This document shows positions 22,701-30,394 of a stretch of DNA of 64,000 nt, piece by piece. The stretch's first letter is position 1, and each line of letters starts with the position of its first letter. The stretch covers positions 1,097,319 through 1,161,318 of the forward strand of contig CAXAMN010021273.1 of NCBI GenBank assembly GCA_963970005.1, given 5' to 3'. Position numbers and translations under genes: made by a program. The notes beneath the pieces were generated by a model that worked only from the letters and a program-made list of their open reading frames with translations, searched no databases and was not told the origin of the DNA. Source of the stretch: Durusdinium trenchii. Lineage: Eukaryota > Sar > Dinophyceae > Suessiales > Symbiodiniaceae.

Positions 22701-25058
22701 ACCTTGAAGACTTGTGTTCACGGGCTCCACAAAGACCTGTTTCAGGCGAACCGCTTTCAGGGTCCTGAGCGTCTTGAGGAGAGTTGTTGCTTCATCAAGG
22801 AGGACAGAAGCGGAGTCAACCTTTGACTTTTGGTCACCCCCCAACTCCTTCTCCGGCGACCCACCACCGTTCTTTCCCGATCCACCTCCAGACACCGTTG
22901 GCGATGACAAGAGCGATGAACTCGGAGACGATGTAGTTCCCGAAGCCTCAGAATTTCTGTATTGTGTTTCCTTGGTAGGACTGTCCTTCGACACCTCCTC
23001 ACCAACGCCTTTCACCTTGGCATTCTTTTTGAAATCCTTGGTGCCCCTCTGTTGACGGTGAGGACAATCTTTCATCATGTGACCTTCTCCTGAACAGAAG
23101 AAACATCTTTGCTGACGATCCAGTCCATCCCAGGAGTGCGCATAGCCACACGTGTCCCCCCTCCGACACCCAGACTGAGAGCCCCAAAATCTGCACGGCG
23201 ACCTCGGCTTCTCATCTTGGCCTTGGCTTGAGTGCATTGCTTTCACAACAGGTGCAGCGGTCTGGCTAGACGGAGTCGATGATGTTGTAGCCGATGTTTT
23301 TGGGGCCACCACCATAAGCGACAGGTCCTCCATCTCCGCCTGCAAGTATTCACTGAGATCTTTGATGGACTGAAGTTCGGGCCTCAGATCCACCAGCAAT
23401 TCTTGCCTCACCGAAGACACCCGGTAGGCCACTTGACTTCCTCCCAATTTCGACAGGGAGTCCATGATGCGCCCCAACACCTGCATGAGAATCAACGGGT
23501 CAGGCAGGGTCAAACGAAGCTCTTCTGCTCGCTGGAGCCATCGTCGCCAGGTCCTTGTAGTCACCAAGAGGTCCTGGATGTTGTTGGATGTTTTCACTTC
23601 CGTCAAACACTTCAACAGTGTAGTTCGTTCGGCACCTCCTCCAGGCTGGAAAAGGACATGAAGTCGAAAAAGGATGCTGACCGTTGTGACCTTCCTGTTG
23701 GCGATCACATCTCTTCGAAGCTGGTCGGGCAAGATGCTCAGGAGGAGCGATACACCACGCTGTTCAACACGTTGGTGGACAGGGTCGATGTTCTCCACAG
23801 GGCGCAAGCGAAGGCGCTCCAAAGGAGTAGCAGTGAGCCACTTCTCATAGAGTTCACCAGCTGCAGCCAAGCATCCATCCCACCACAACTGAGAAGTCGC
23901 CGAGAGGTCTGCCATCAACGGATAGGTCATAGTCAACCAATCTCCATATTGAAGTGCAGCTCCTTCAGTTGAGGGATGAGGCAAGCTCGGAAGGTCCAAG
24001 CTCCTCACAGTTTCCGGAATCACCGGAGGCTGAGTAGAGTCACCTTGAGGTCGTCCAGCATGAAGTCCTGGAGGAAGGTCAGGTTTGGTGCATGGCGGAA
24101 CTCCCGCACCCACAGGATCACCAGGAGGTAGTCCCGGAGGTTCAGGCAGAGCACGGCCTCCATCACCAATACCAGCGCTCGCGGCCGAGGCATAGGACGA
24201 AGCATCACCAGGTGCTCCACCATCAGTCAACCTCTTGACTTCACGAGCGAACTTATCCTCCGCCTCCCGCAAGATCTGAGCTCGGATCTTCTCCACATCG
24301 CCAGCTCCGGGACTGGAAGGTGCAGGTTTCTTTCCACTGCTTTCAGCCATACGTACATGCCCTTCACCTTTTGCAGCCTGTTGAAGTGAAGTGCTCCAAA
24401 AAGGATTCACAGTGCTGAGAGGCCCCACCGGAGTTGCCGCCGCATAGGGATCCAGCGTTCTTGGATGGAGAGCTTCGCGGCCCACCGATCCCACCATTGG
24501 AGAAACCATAGATCCATCCCGATCGGATCTCACATCCCTGACCGGGGTTCCAGCCGCCAACGCATGCCCTGGAGGACCTCCATGATCGTGCACATGAGGG
24601 ACTCCCTGATCAGCTTGGCGAAGGAGTGGATCAAGTAGAGTCGGACCCTGTTGTTGAGGTCCTCGTAGTGCGTTCTGCAGAACTTCAAACGAGTGGCGCA
24701 CCGCTTCTTGGAGATGCCCCAAACCCATCGACTGTCCCCTAGGATCCATCACCAATTGGTGTACTTGTTCTTGTGCAGGTTGAGGATGGTAGGTCACAGG
24801 TGGTCCTTGCGGTGCCCTCAACAACTCCGCAGCGGAAGCTCCCAAGCGTTTCATTTCTGCCGTGGACGACGATGCCGGCACCGACTTGGCCCTCGAGCGA
24901 AGCTCCTCTTCGATCAAGGCGTCGAGCTTTCGGTCAGCGACTCCCACCTCCAGCCGAGGTGTAGCAGCGGCAGCCTCCTTCACAACAGCCTCCTTTGCAG
25001 CAGCTTCTTCTTTTCGCTCCCTAGAGCGCTGTTGCTTGCGTCTTCGATGCTGCTCCAT
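16752..25058 (-). CDS. copia gag-pol polyprotein with methyltransferase-like domain
   Basis: One frame of 2768 residues, starting at the ATG at 25058; the frame is open 15 codons further but only from a GTG. Numbering below counts from that GTG. Residues 17-50 are R/K/E/A-rich (coiled-coil-like). Residues 385-600 are gag-like. A C-X8-C-X5-C-X3-H finger (637-656) and a CX2CX4HX4C knuckle (667-680) follow. Protease is at 800-905 (LDGGAT), and a methyltransferase-like domain at 966-1215. Integrase is at 1226-1545, with H1238/H1243/C1250/C1253 and D1278, D1405, E1441. Reverse transcriptase is at 1780-2045 (D1888, YVDD 1996-1999), and RNase H at 2168-2320 (D2175, E2216, D2253). A 450-residue C-terminal extension follows. 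Copia polyproteins are usually about 1300-1500 residues, so this is about twice normal. No frameshift or separate gag stop is seen, and all catalytic residues are present. Confidence 0.95.
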   Translation of the reverse strand: MEQHRRRKQQRSRERKEEAAAKEAVVKEAAAATPRLEVGVADRKLDALIEEELRSRAKSVPASSSTAEMKRLGASAAELLRAPQGPPVTYHPQPAQEQVHQLVMDPRGQSMGLGHLQEAVRHSFEVLQNALRGPQQQGPTLLDPLLRQADQGVPHVHDHGGPPGHALAAGTPVRDVRSDRDGSMVSPMVGSVGREALHPRTLDPYAAATPVGPLSTVNPFWSTSLQQAAKGEGHVRMAESSGKKPAPSSPGAGDVEKIRAQILREAEDKFAREVKRLTDGGAPGDASSYASAASAGIGDGGRALPEPPGLPPGDPVGAGVPPCTKPDLPPGLHAGRPQGDSTQPPVIPETVRSLDLPSLPHPSTEGAALQYGDWLTMTYPLMADLSATSQLWWDGCLAAAGELYEKWLTATPLERLRLRPVENIDPVHQRVEQRGVSLLLSILPDQLRRDVIANRKVTTVSILFRLHVLFQPGGGAERTTLLKCLTEVKTSNNIQDLLVTTRTWRRWLQRAEELRLTLPDPLILMQVLGRIMDSLSKLGGSQVAYRVSSVRQELLVDLRPELQSIKDLSEYLQAEMEDLSLMVVAPKTSATTSSTPSSQTAAPVVKAMHSSQGQDEKPRSPCRFWGSQSGCRRGDTCGYAHSWDGLDRQQRCFFCSGEGHMMKDCPHRQQRGTKDFKKNAKVKGVGEEVSKDSPTKETQYRNSEASGTTSSPSSSLLSSPTVSGGGSGKNGGGSPEKELGGDQKSKVDSASVLLDEATTLLKTLRTLKAVRLKQVFVEPVNTSLQGFALLDGGATHALRTAHPDERSEMTPIEVELATGTTVLYRHPKHRTLLSLEEVEPIIPLGLLVERGYKVEWRKTGCSIRHPTLGAIDCWLRSGCPIMHRQPALDMRSQIELEDRGEVALSEEDRQWWQKHFPELPHPVLQHMAGQSQDPTTTPWNRRIRRAHLTGKGVIVHLFSGPDVKKWNCVGGGAYSWLCIDTEINSSLNLRNPAVWGYLWKLASLGRIVAIVGGPPCRTVSRLRNRSPPGPRRLRGRGEDRWCLNDLSEEELRLVHGDTALCMKHMGLWIRAQECRRTSTNVGMLLESPRDPAEYLAGEEGGQSASFWCFPELMAWVGTAGLRLVTFDQGKLGHQRKKPTTVLTNLPAFQELHGLQGDGCDDRPLPSNLGDRIRTSKTWAAWAPGLVGAIQEALRRLLGVLEEEKGAGGGHHVSKMDLAAWHRHIKQGHIPFRADCRICGEAMGCDKPHKRLGGSATKFTMSADLCGPFPEGKDLGTGVICKYALVSTVAVPIISELPGEVTEPCDTAKDVEHTEEIPCEPEDRDLVPEDEVRRLNEMAEIEKSQEPQGHQNVTLAEVIPDRTVESLVRALSRLHAKYRMLGIQVYRLHTDRERSFASAPIQKWCEQRQIRLTMTAGDDSKANGRVEGEVNQLKRRTRLFLHDAGLPHSFWPVALRHAAEQRVRLQLERLGLESPPMLRFGASVLVKSKRWHRAGQLSMPYRTMQLLGPFPYMSHGWIVRDKKGQLLHVRTALEPSPVADQAIMELQEVPAVKHRIAGKHPPPLPDHPLAGRVGALYEESVPALATCRAGGEDSLDSLDWSSSLDVGKSLSVRLEPQGELEEVNGGHKLHDKVEPGDELLHHDLQGEVEDPLLCDWQQVEKWHELEQQRHWALKQLWCQGLREVAVGENSGSVHGSWLHEVELLLKGAEDQLSFQHSAIENFKLSALAPSMGTPDAPATVLQTYTVSLQQVRRELEKWKPPLRDEYGQLVSSTQAIKPTTEEKLRLDPRFPTMELAPAMLVPTVKSPHGRLRARVVICGNHLTKVNEESNNSAGETQPKDSNPFSLYAGGADGTTLRCLMKCAAENSWSVGTVDVKTAFLLAPRPDEQERLLVARPPKVLIEAGICDAAELWEISHAVYGLNDAPANWSQYRDRELPQLRFSAGGHDYQLVSTPEPNLWKLIKTDPGALPQEDNSEGFLAVYVDDMLVAAPGPLAKSVIDGIRAHWRCSEPEWATAEKAIKFCGFEISCSDDAVILNQASYTRDLLSRHEGIKPRQTPLPLGVQDEVEADVQISQVRRAQALVGELLWLSGRTRPDLCYGVSIMGRLVTKAPTKVLEWGAHMLGYLQHTVDYELRYTKQVVESSLDDCDAAKKPCLKVYSDASHGPQGGRGQQGLLVTYNGSPVQWESKQQPFATLSSAEAELMGYVDGVVIGESVASVVNVLEDNRLHLQGQQVLCGDSQTGLKILVAPDGPWRTRHLRLRAFVVKERIQQSCWKTQHVPGAELASDLLTKPIVNPTLWQNFYTFIGARVLSKDVDRDPGASLSKSRLMAILGGIIGMAAWNPSQESHKVARCVTISALVAALAIWWKKDTKDPTKTNGHLTVDSRAGAPMGSESVETRKSRSVRENEPTAREGLGGLGPSLNGYTSAASRACDHGVRLAALGARAGPEQPEERIWEWFPFQLPPQGRDRWGRLRYGWWVRHHVKPRKRPFHPLHRMTPFNSASIRHQRVTVVWHHGEKTIFYDDWRSGIGPVLPDQDQWVGYTFFREIPSPDNSLGQTTTSTDPQSSSSGPPPVDDTLEPPQRRATLDSVAENSTGTPSSEQVEFPTANVTWVRTEVHSVRRTSSSSSSAPSQTSPSTRSSATGSTAAARGSDAIDAGVTLGYMGRLGGYLSRGENLRSGPASSATESESEREDWRRNLDVSSTSSVQGHETTLPPGLPPLHEHLDEVPQWMGIVSQLPVRPRGVPGQSDHLRDPDSDSDGSYEVCG
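16755..18116 (-). other. C-terminal extension after RNase H
   Basis: Residues 2330-2783. A glycine/alanine-rich hydrophobic stretch (2343-2357) and a second one, VTISALVAALAIWW (2369-2382), are followed by lysines, which looks like a membrane anchor. Then come a basic, tryptophan-rich segment (2470-2560) and a long serine/proline-rich, low-complexity tail. Copia polyproteins normally end soon after RNase H. The position is where some LTR elements carry an extra gene such as env, but I recognise no such fold. Confidence 0.7.
18144..19766 (-). other. Reverse transcriptase and RNase H domains
   Basis: Reverse transcriptase residues 1780-2045 have the TVDVKTAFL strand (D1888) and the YVDDM box (1996-2000). 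RNase H residues 2168-2320 show KVYSDASHG (D2175), SSAEAELMGY (E2216), LCGDSQTGL (D2253) and ASDLLTKP (D2302). All catalytic acids are present, so both enzymes are predicted active. Confidence 0.93.
20469..21428 (-). other. Integrase domain
   Basis: Residues 1226-1545. An HHCC zinc-binding head (H1238-X4-H1243, C1250-X2-C1253) precedes the catalytic D1278 (SADLCGPF), D1405 (HTDRERSF) and E1441. D1405 and E1441 have exactly 35 residues between them, as in DD35E integrases. The D1278-D1405 gap is 126 residues, about twice usual, because of an acidic insert around 1310-1375. Confidence 0.9.
21459..22208 (-). other. C5 cytosine methyltransferase-like domain
   Basis: Residues 966-1215, between protease and integrase, where copia elements normally have only a linker. 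Seen in order: VIVHLFSG (968-975, like motif I DLFaG), an acidic strand end at LCID (992-995, motif II place), VGGPPCRTVS (1026-1035, like the motif IV PPCQ loop, with C1031 as possible nucleophile), LLESP (1099-1103, place of the motif VI ENV), and GHQRKKPTTVLTN (1147-1159, like motif VIII QxRxR). Motif order and spacing fit the family, but motif VI is changed and the recognition domain is short. Cytosine methyltransferases captured by dinoflagellate retrotransposons have been reported; whether this is the same lineage I cannot tell. Confidence 0.6.
22389..22706 (-). other. Aspartic protease domain
   Basis: Residues 800-905. The active-site loop reads ALLDGGATHAL (803-813). The aspartate is kept, but the usual D-S/T-G triad is D-G-G. 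The downstream beta-strand pattern and the position between gag and integrase support the call. Confidence 0.65.
23064..23951 (-). other. Gag region with CCCH and CCHC zinc fingers
   Basis: Residues 385-680 of the polyprotein. A helical, leucine-rich segment resembles the UBN2-type gag of copia elements. It is followed by C637, C646, C652, H656 (CCCH spacing) and, ten residues on, C667, C670, H675, C680 (retroviral zinc knuckle). Copia gag normally has only the knuckle; the extra CCCH finger suggests a second nucleic-acid contact (inference). Confidence 0.7.
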
Positions 25059-25108
25059 GGGGACCAACAACCTGAAAAAACAGGGTGGACTTCTACCGGC
25101 CACAACCC

Positions 25109-25131
25109 GTCAGCAGGTTGGGCTCATAACC
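25109..25131 (-). other. Primer-binding site matching a tRNA-Met anticodon arm
   Basis: The 23 bases next to the 5' LTR, read on the plus strand, contain TTGGG-CTCATAA-CC. That has the form of a tRNA-Met anticodon stem (5' strand), the CAT-anticodon loop and the start of the 3' strand, preceded by a D-arm-like CAGCAGG. There is no ordinary site complementary to a tRNA 3' end. Drosophila copia is known to prime from an internal (half) tRNA-iMet fragment, and this site has the same design. Assignment to initiator rather than elongator tRNA-Met is inference from the GGG stem. Confidence 0.7.
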
Positions 25132-25309
25132 TAGGGAAGGTTGGGTGTGTCGTGTGGTGCTGCACGGATCCTTTTCTCCGCGCAACCTTGAGCCAAACGA
25201 TGTTTATCGAATGGCGAGTTTCACCTGAGTGGTTTCAAGTACACTTCTCGTTTTGTGCACCTGACTGCAAACAAAGTTTGGAGGTTGGTGGTCCATTTCA
25301 ACTGCCACA
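25132..25309 (-). repeat. 5' LTR of the copia element
   Basis: This is the upstream LTR in element orientation and is identical to 16499-16676. At 178 bp it is short for a copia element. The leader between its end and the gag-pol ATG is only 73 nt. I see no clear TATA box. It contains an 11-nt match to the 3' end of the dinoflagellate spliced leader at 25187-25197. Confidence 0.93.
25187..25197 (-). other. Spliced-leader-like 11-mer in the 5' LTR
   Basis: The minus strand reads TTTGGCTCAAG, identical to the last 11 nt of the 22-nt dinoflagellate spliced leader. The bases upstream (CATCG) no longer match. The same 11-mer is at 16553-16563 in the other LTR. It could be a relic of a trans-spliced transcript that was reverse-transcribed, or chance. 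Confidence 0.4.
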
Positions 25310-25314
25310 GTTTC
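25310..25314. repeat. Target-site duplication, right copy (GTTTC)
   Basis: Partner of 16494-16498. Removing the element would rejoin TTGATT-GTTTC-ATTCC as the empty site. Confidence 0.85.
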
Positions 25315-26478
25315 ATTCCAATGTGGTCTACTCTATTTTGCCCTACAGATACTTGATATTTTCATAGAGGTTTTGATTTGACAAATACAAATCTGATCTA
25401 CTCTGCCCCGCAGTGATGTGATTCGCAGTGATGTTCTGTTTGTACAGATTCTCAAACAGATCCCCTGCAGACTTCCCCAGCTGACAGATCCCTGGACCAA
25501 ATGTGCTCGATGCCATCACATGGGGACACCCGACTTGGAGTCCAAGGGACTTGGAATAAGACATCCAGAGCACTGGAGATGAGATATCCAAATCCAATCA
25601 GTTCTTAGATCAGATCTAGACATCAGACCATATCAGTCCTCATGGTGAGCGGACGGCTCCACTTGAAGACTACATCCAAGTGCCCACGGAGATTCGCAAG
25701 ATCTCGCGATCGCAGTGCCCATGCACCGTCCATCTGCTGGCGATCGTCCATCTGCTGGCGCACCGCTCGCGTCCAACGGTCCGCGGGTTGGGCGACGAGT
25801 TCCTCGCGTCCGCGACGGCGTCCGCGACGGCAGGTGGCATGGAACCAGTCGGAGTCGGTGAAGCAACTCTTGGTCCAGGCGGGAATTCTCGGGTGTGGAC
25901 CTTAAGATCTCCCCTGAGCATGTGGAGGAGTAGTGTTGCCTTTCGATTTGAGTGCCCAGATCGGTGGTTTCTAGACCCCCACTAGCAGCTACTATAGCAT
26001 GATTTTAACAATTTGAGCTGAGTGGTGCTGGTGCTTTTTGTTTTGAATTCCGATCCCTCACTGTAGAACCTTCAGTGTGGCATGCTTTAGTGGGTGACTT
26101 TTTGTTGGTTCATGTTGGTTCAGGATCCCTGTTGATAGAACCAACTCTGGCTGACAAACCTTCCCGGTGAATCGCTGCACGATGTTATATGCGTTCAATT
26201 TGTGTGGTGTTAAGATGGCACCTAAGTATGAAGGGCTCCGGATCCGCCAGTCAAAGACCTTTTTGTGGAGATGTTCGGAGAGTCCTGTGCAAATTCATCA
26301 CACTGAGGCTTCTCCCAACTCATGGGTTTCACATGCTCACCGCCGTTTTTCTCGGCGCCGCGGGTGCCACCGGATCCGCCAGCTTCGCACTAAGATTTTT
26401 ATTTCTTTGATCGTACCTTTAATTGGCATTTGGTTGTGGTTGTGGTGGTTCACTATGCGCCCATGCCCGACGTATACA
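25315..26478. other. Interval between two mobile elements
   Basis: No trusted gene. A GC-rich patch at 25690-25900 is open in all three plus frames and contains two short duplications (CATCTGCTGGCG and GCGTCCGCGACG). A hydrophobic 30-residue frame end lies near 26330-26410. Confidence 0.35.
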
Positions 26479-26696
26479 TGGACATATATTGCTTAGAGGT
26501 CCACCGTGGTTAGTAAACACTTAGTATACATACTAACCATATACAACACGTACGAAAACACTTAGCACACTTAGCTATGTGCATTTAGAGCAGTTAGTAA
26601 GTTTCCTAAGTGTTTCCCTAAAAGGGTTCCAACCCTGTGTGAGCCGCTCTTCCCTCCTGGGCACGGCAGCCGCTGGCGTCACCTGCAAGGGGGCCA

Positions 26697-26830
26697 GTGC
26701 ATGTCATATGATCCCATGAACACGTTGACTGCACGTCATGTGGGTCTCATGAACGTGTTGACTGCATGTCATGTGAACCCCATGAACATGTTGACAGCAG
26801 GTCATGTGAACCCCGTGAACATGTCAACAG
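26697..26830. repeat. 33-bp CATG minisatellite
   Basis: About 3.6 units of CATGAACACGTTGACTGCAC plus GTCATGTG and five more bases. It sits near the left end of the candidate transposon. Confidence 0.75.
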
Positions 26831-27073
26831 CTTGATGCAGAAGCCTTATTTTCACCCTGCAGATCACCAGCGCTCCCCCTTCCTTCATGCTGTGCATGCA
26901 CGTGTCTGTGACACATGCAAGAGGCACAAGCTGGCAGTTGTCGACCACTCTATACAGAGACTTCGCCACATGTTCCCACACGTCGAGGCATGCCATGCAT
27001 GTGTCCTCAACTTGACAGAGCCACCTGACTCTGCCAACATGTTTGCGGTCGACCGTGGCCTCAACAAAGACAA

Positions 27074-30000
27074 CTACATCGCCCCATGCCACCTCAGAGC
27101 TGCCGCCGGTGATGCCCTTCGTGGAGACTTGGCACTAACAGCGGCAGGAAATTGAAGGGCCGTCGAAATCATGTCAGAGATCTTTGATGAAGCCGGCTGC
27201 GCCTCCAACAAACATGGCCAGTCGCATGGAATCGAAACCTCGTCATCCTCCATCTCGAATTGTCTCAGAGTAGTGTCCTGCATGACACTCTTTTCAAGTT
27301 GCCGGGCAGGGTTGTTCACTTGGGTCACTATGCGCTTCACCATGCGGTGCTTCCTCTCCTGGCAGAAGCATGCCAGGAGCACTTGATGTTTTCTCCACAT
27401 GGATGGCAAATGCAAGCAGCTGTGGAACAGGTAGAAATTTGGTGACCACCCTGTCTCAACAGGTGTGCGGTGTGCTGGTTTAAAATGACGGCTATAATCA
27501 AAACGCAAAGACCCTTTCGATTCCCTGGATAAACTCGTGACATCAACATCACATGAAAGATTGTGAACAGTGCACAGAACATATAAACTCAAACTTGTTG
27601 AACCCTCGCATAAAACAACGTGATACATTGGCATTGAACACCTGACAACAGTCGTATTTCCCATGACATGAAGAAAAACAAAGACATGTCATTGCCACAT
27701 GACGTGACATGACCCTCCCATGACATGTCCATGAAGCAACATGCTGTACGACATGGCTCAATACACGTTTAATAGTTTAAACACCCCAATAAAAGTGACA
27801 TGATGTGATGTGGCATGGCGTGAACTCTGAAAAACAAACGGCCTTGTTTGTGAATGAACGTGTTACTCTGGTTTTCCAACTCTGAAGAAGCGTGTCCGTG
27901 ATGTTACACAGGTGCAGGAAGGACTTGCAACAACTTCTGAGTGCAGGGCTGCAGTTATCAAGAACAAAAGGTCGAATATAGCACCGAAGGATCAACAGGA
28001 AGTTGATCGTCCCTGAAGCGGTTCCTTTCAAAGATCTGTCTTGTTGGACCGCTTCTCCAGGCAAGCCTTAGGCCTGGCTCCCTGAAGTCGACGCGGCATC
28101 ACAAAGGCCTGAACGAACGATGCTATGTCTTGAGCCTGGTGACCTCCCTTGTGGAGCTCTGCTATTGTGAGAGCAGCATGAATGGAAGCAACCCCATGCA
28201 CAAAATAGATTTGAAACCAGTCGAACCTCCGCAGGTTCTGGTGGCGAGGGATGCTCAACAGGCTTCGTTCATGCCAGTTGAAACCTAGGCTCTGCTCTAA
28301 CAGCTTGAAGCCTGCAGCAGTCTCAACCTCATGACGTTCACACAACAGTTGATGTGCGTCCCTGACGCTTTCAATTGTGTGCTGACGGAACCTCAAGAAC
28401 TCCAGGCATGTTGACGGTATGAGCCGGTCATCGTGATCACGCAAAGCACTCTTGAAGTCAACACCATTCTGGCAGCAAGCGCAAAACTGTCCCGGCTGCT
28501 CCCTGAACACCCAGGACACACTTGCATGCCACTTCGTCTCCAATGTGCAGCGCCACTTGTCCAAAGAACATGACCCGCCTATCTTCATGCTGCAAGTAGA
28601 TGCCACAAGAGGTGTCAAAAGGCCTGCGAAACAAGTCAAGAAGATGAGGCATGAGCATGCTCATACCTCCAATCTTCTGAACAGTGCTCGACTTCACCGC
28701 ACAGAGGCAAAACCAGAATGCCTCTCGAAAGGGCCCAGGAACCCAGCTCAAGCACCTGGCAAGAATGACTGAAGTTATGCATGTCAAAACACATTTGCAC
28801 CTTGGGCCGGGAAGTGAGCGCTGGAAATTTGGAATCAAGTCACACTGAAGTAGCGCACCTGGAGCCTGTTTTTGTGCTTCAAAGCGTTACCTGCTGTGAC
28901 CTCGTCCGTGTATACAGCGAACTGCCATTTGCGGTCTGGGTGAGGAGGGTGATCATTGCAGTTGTGTTTCCACTGCCGTCACTGAGAGGCACCTCAAGAG
29001 CTTGAAGGACAGGGCCGTAGGAAGTCTAGTACTCTTCGATTTGCTTCTCGCGAGCTGTCCGTGAATGAGCCTTTGGCAGCCCATGACTTTCGATGTCTTT
29101 GAGAATGCTCTCGAGGCCTGTGAGTGAGACAAATGAGCGCCTACCAAATTGGCTTAGGCTCATGGCTTTCCACGGCACCAACTAAAGTACATCAAGTGGA
29201 ATCAAAAGGACGACTTCCAATGATTCCAATGTTTGCTGGAATGCCATGTATACTGTCATGTCATTCATCCCCTCATATCATGCACATGTGAGCTGATGTA
29301 TGCACATGTGAGGCGTGTGAAGTATACAATTGAACGTGTTGGCTGCAAAGCACCTGCAGTGACCACATCACCCTTGATGTCCTGACTGAACATCTTCTTG
29401 CATTCGGCCTTGCCCACCTTCTTCGACGAGTAGGCCAGTTTCACCATTGCATGCGTGAACAAGGTCAAAGAGCCAGCAGAAGCAAAACCGTTAGGCTCTG
29501 CAGCCAAGGCCTCCAAAGATCTACCCCCAACGACCTCGCCGAAGAACATCGCTGTCTCACGAAGCGCTCTGTCTGCTTGAGGAGCTCACCTGTACTGCCA
29601 CCAAGGGCTCTGAGAACAAAGCTGTACAAAGCTGGTACTGCAGCGGCACAAGGCGGTCGAATGTGCAAAGCCTTCCGTTTGATGTCAGCGAACGAGCCCC
29701 CTTTTGCCTCAGCCGCCAATTACAAAGCACGAAGCCGGCACTGCATCTGCAGTTCGTGTTCTTGTTTTCGCAACTTGCATTCCCGTATTGTTGAATCATC
29801 GGCAGGAACTCTGGCCATCGATGGGCGACCTCCTTGTTCAAGACCTGGAAGGTAATCCCATGGGTAGCGGCCTTGTGCAAGGATTGGTCGTGTTTCTGGA
29901 GCAAGCTTAAGCTCAATTTGCCATCCTGGGTGATGGGGCCTTGTTGATGTGGGACTTCCTGCACGATCAAGCGGAGAGCATAATTGGTGTGACTGCCAAC

Positions 30001-30106
30001 ATAGGGTAACCGCCTTCAGCTGGTTGGGCTGCACCGCCCCCCAAACCACCACCAGCTTCCGAGCAGATCTGGTGGTTGAAGGGTTTGTGCGAATCCTCAA
30101 TCTCAA
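27074..30106 (-). pseudogene. Decayed coding region of a repeated dinoflagellate-type protein
   Basis: Reading right to left on the minus strand, protein-like segments succeed one another in changing frames: 29720-30106, 29465-29719 (ADIKRKALHIRPPCAAAVPA...), 29265-29549 (LAYSSKKVGKAECKKMFSQD), 28028-28838, 27777-28064 and 27074-27664 (ACFCQERKHRMVKRIVTQV). One shift falls near 29550, another near 28550. The order and phrases such as FDWFQIYFVHGVASIH and CQERKHR match a long protein family I recall as very abundant in Symbiodinium. I do not know its function. A D-W-x-x-x-x-F-V-H-G motif and the final E-R-K-H-R could be transposase acids (speculation). Unrecognised introns could explain some of the shifts. 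Confidence 0.5.
27657..27760. repeat. CATG-rich segment
   Basis: Dense CATGACATG and ACATGTCAT motifs interrupt the decayed coding region between two of its protein-like segments. It is either an intron or a later insertion. Confidence 0.6.
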
Positions 30107-30394
30107 CTGTTATGCCAGCCACTTTGGCATCCACCCATCCAAGCACTGATGTTATCGATGAGCTCGTGAACGTCTCCTAATTTCACTCCACAACCATCAC
30201 GGCTGATTTGTGGACTCCAACTGCCAGTGGTGGCAGCTTCATTTTCGTGACCACGCCGTGCTCCGTCAAAAAGTCCAGGCAGGACTGCACGGTCTTCACC
30301 AACTTCTCAGGCTCCTTGCGCAGGAGCTCTTGCATTCCATCCAACACGTGACGGGGAAGTGCCATGGGCGGAGTGAAGGAGTGGTCAGATGTGA

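Larger units (their letters stand above)
16499..25309 (-). mobile_element. Complete Ty1/copia LTR retrotransposon
   Basis: An 8.8-kb element in minus orientation with every expected part. Two 178-bp LTRs match at every base I compared (16499-16676 and 25132-25309). They are flanked by the 5-bp direct repeat GTTTC (16494-16498 and 25310-25314). A primer-binding site follows the 5' LTR, a polypurine tract precedes the 3' LTR, and one uninterrupted frame fills almost the whole interior. The order integrase, reverse transcriptase, RNase H defines the copia superfamily (known family architecture). The element starts TG but ends TA rather than the canonical CA; the target duplication fixes that boundary. 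Identical LTRs and an unbroken frame imply recent insertion (inference). Confidence 0.95.

Noticed and set aside
23403..23972. 189-residue plus frame
   Set aside because: Antisense shadow of the gag region.
24693..25367. 224-residue plus frame across the 5' end of the retrotransposon
   Set aside because: It is antisense to gag and runs through the LTR; its end repeats exactly in the other LTR (16492-16686), so it is a shadow.
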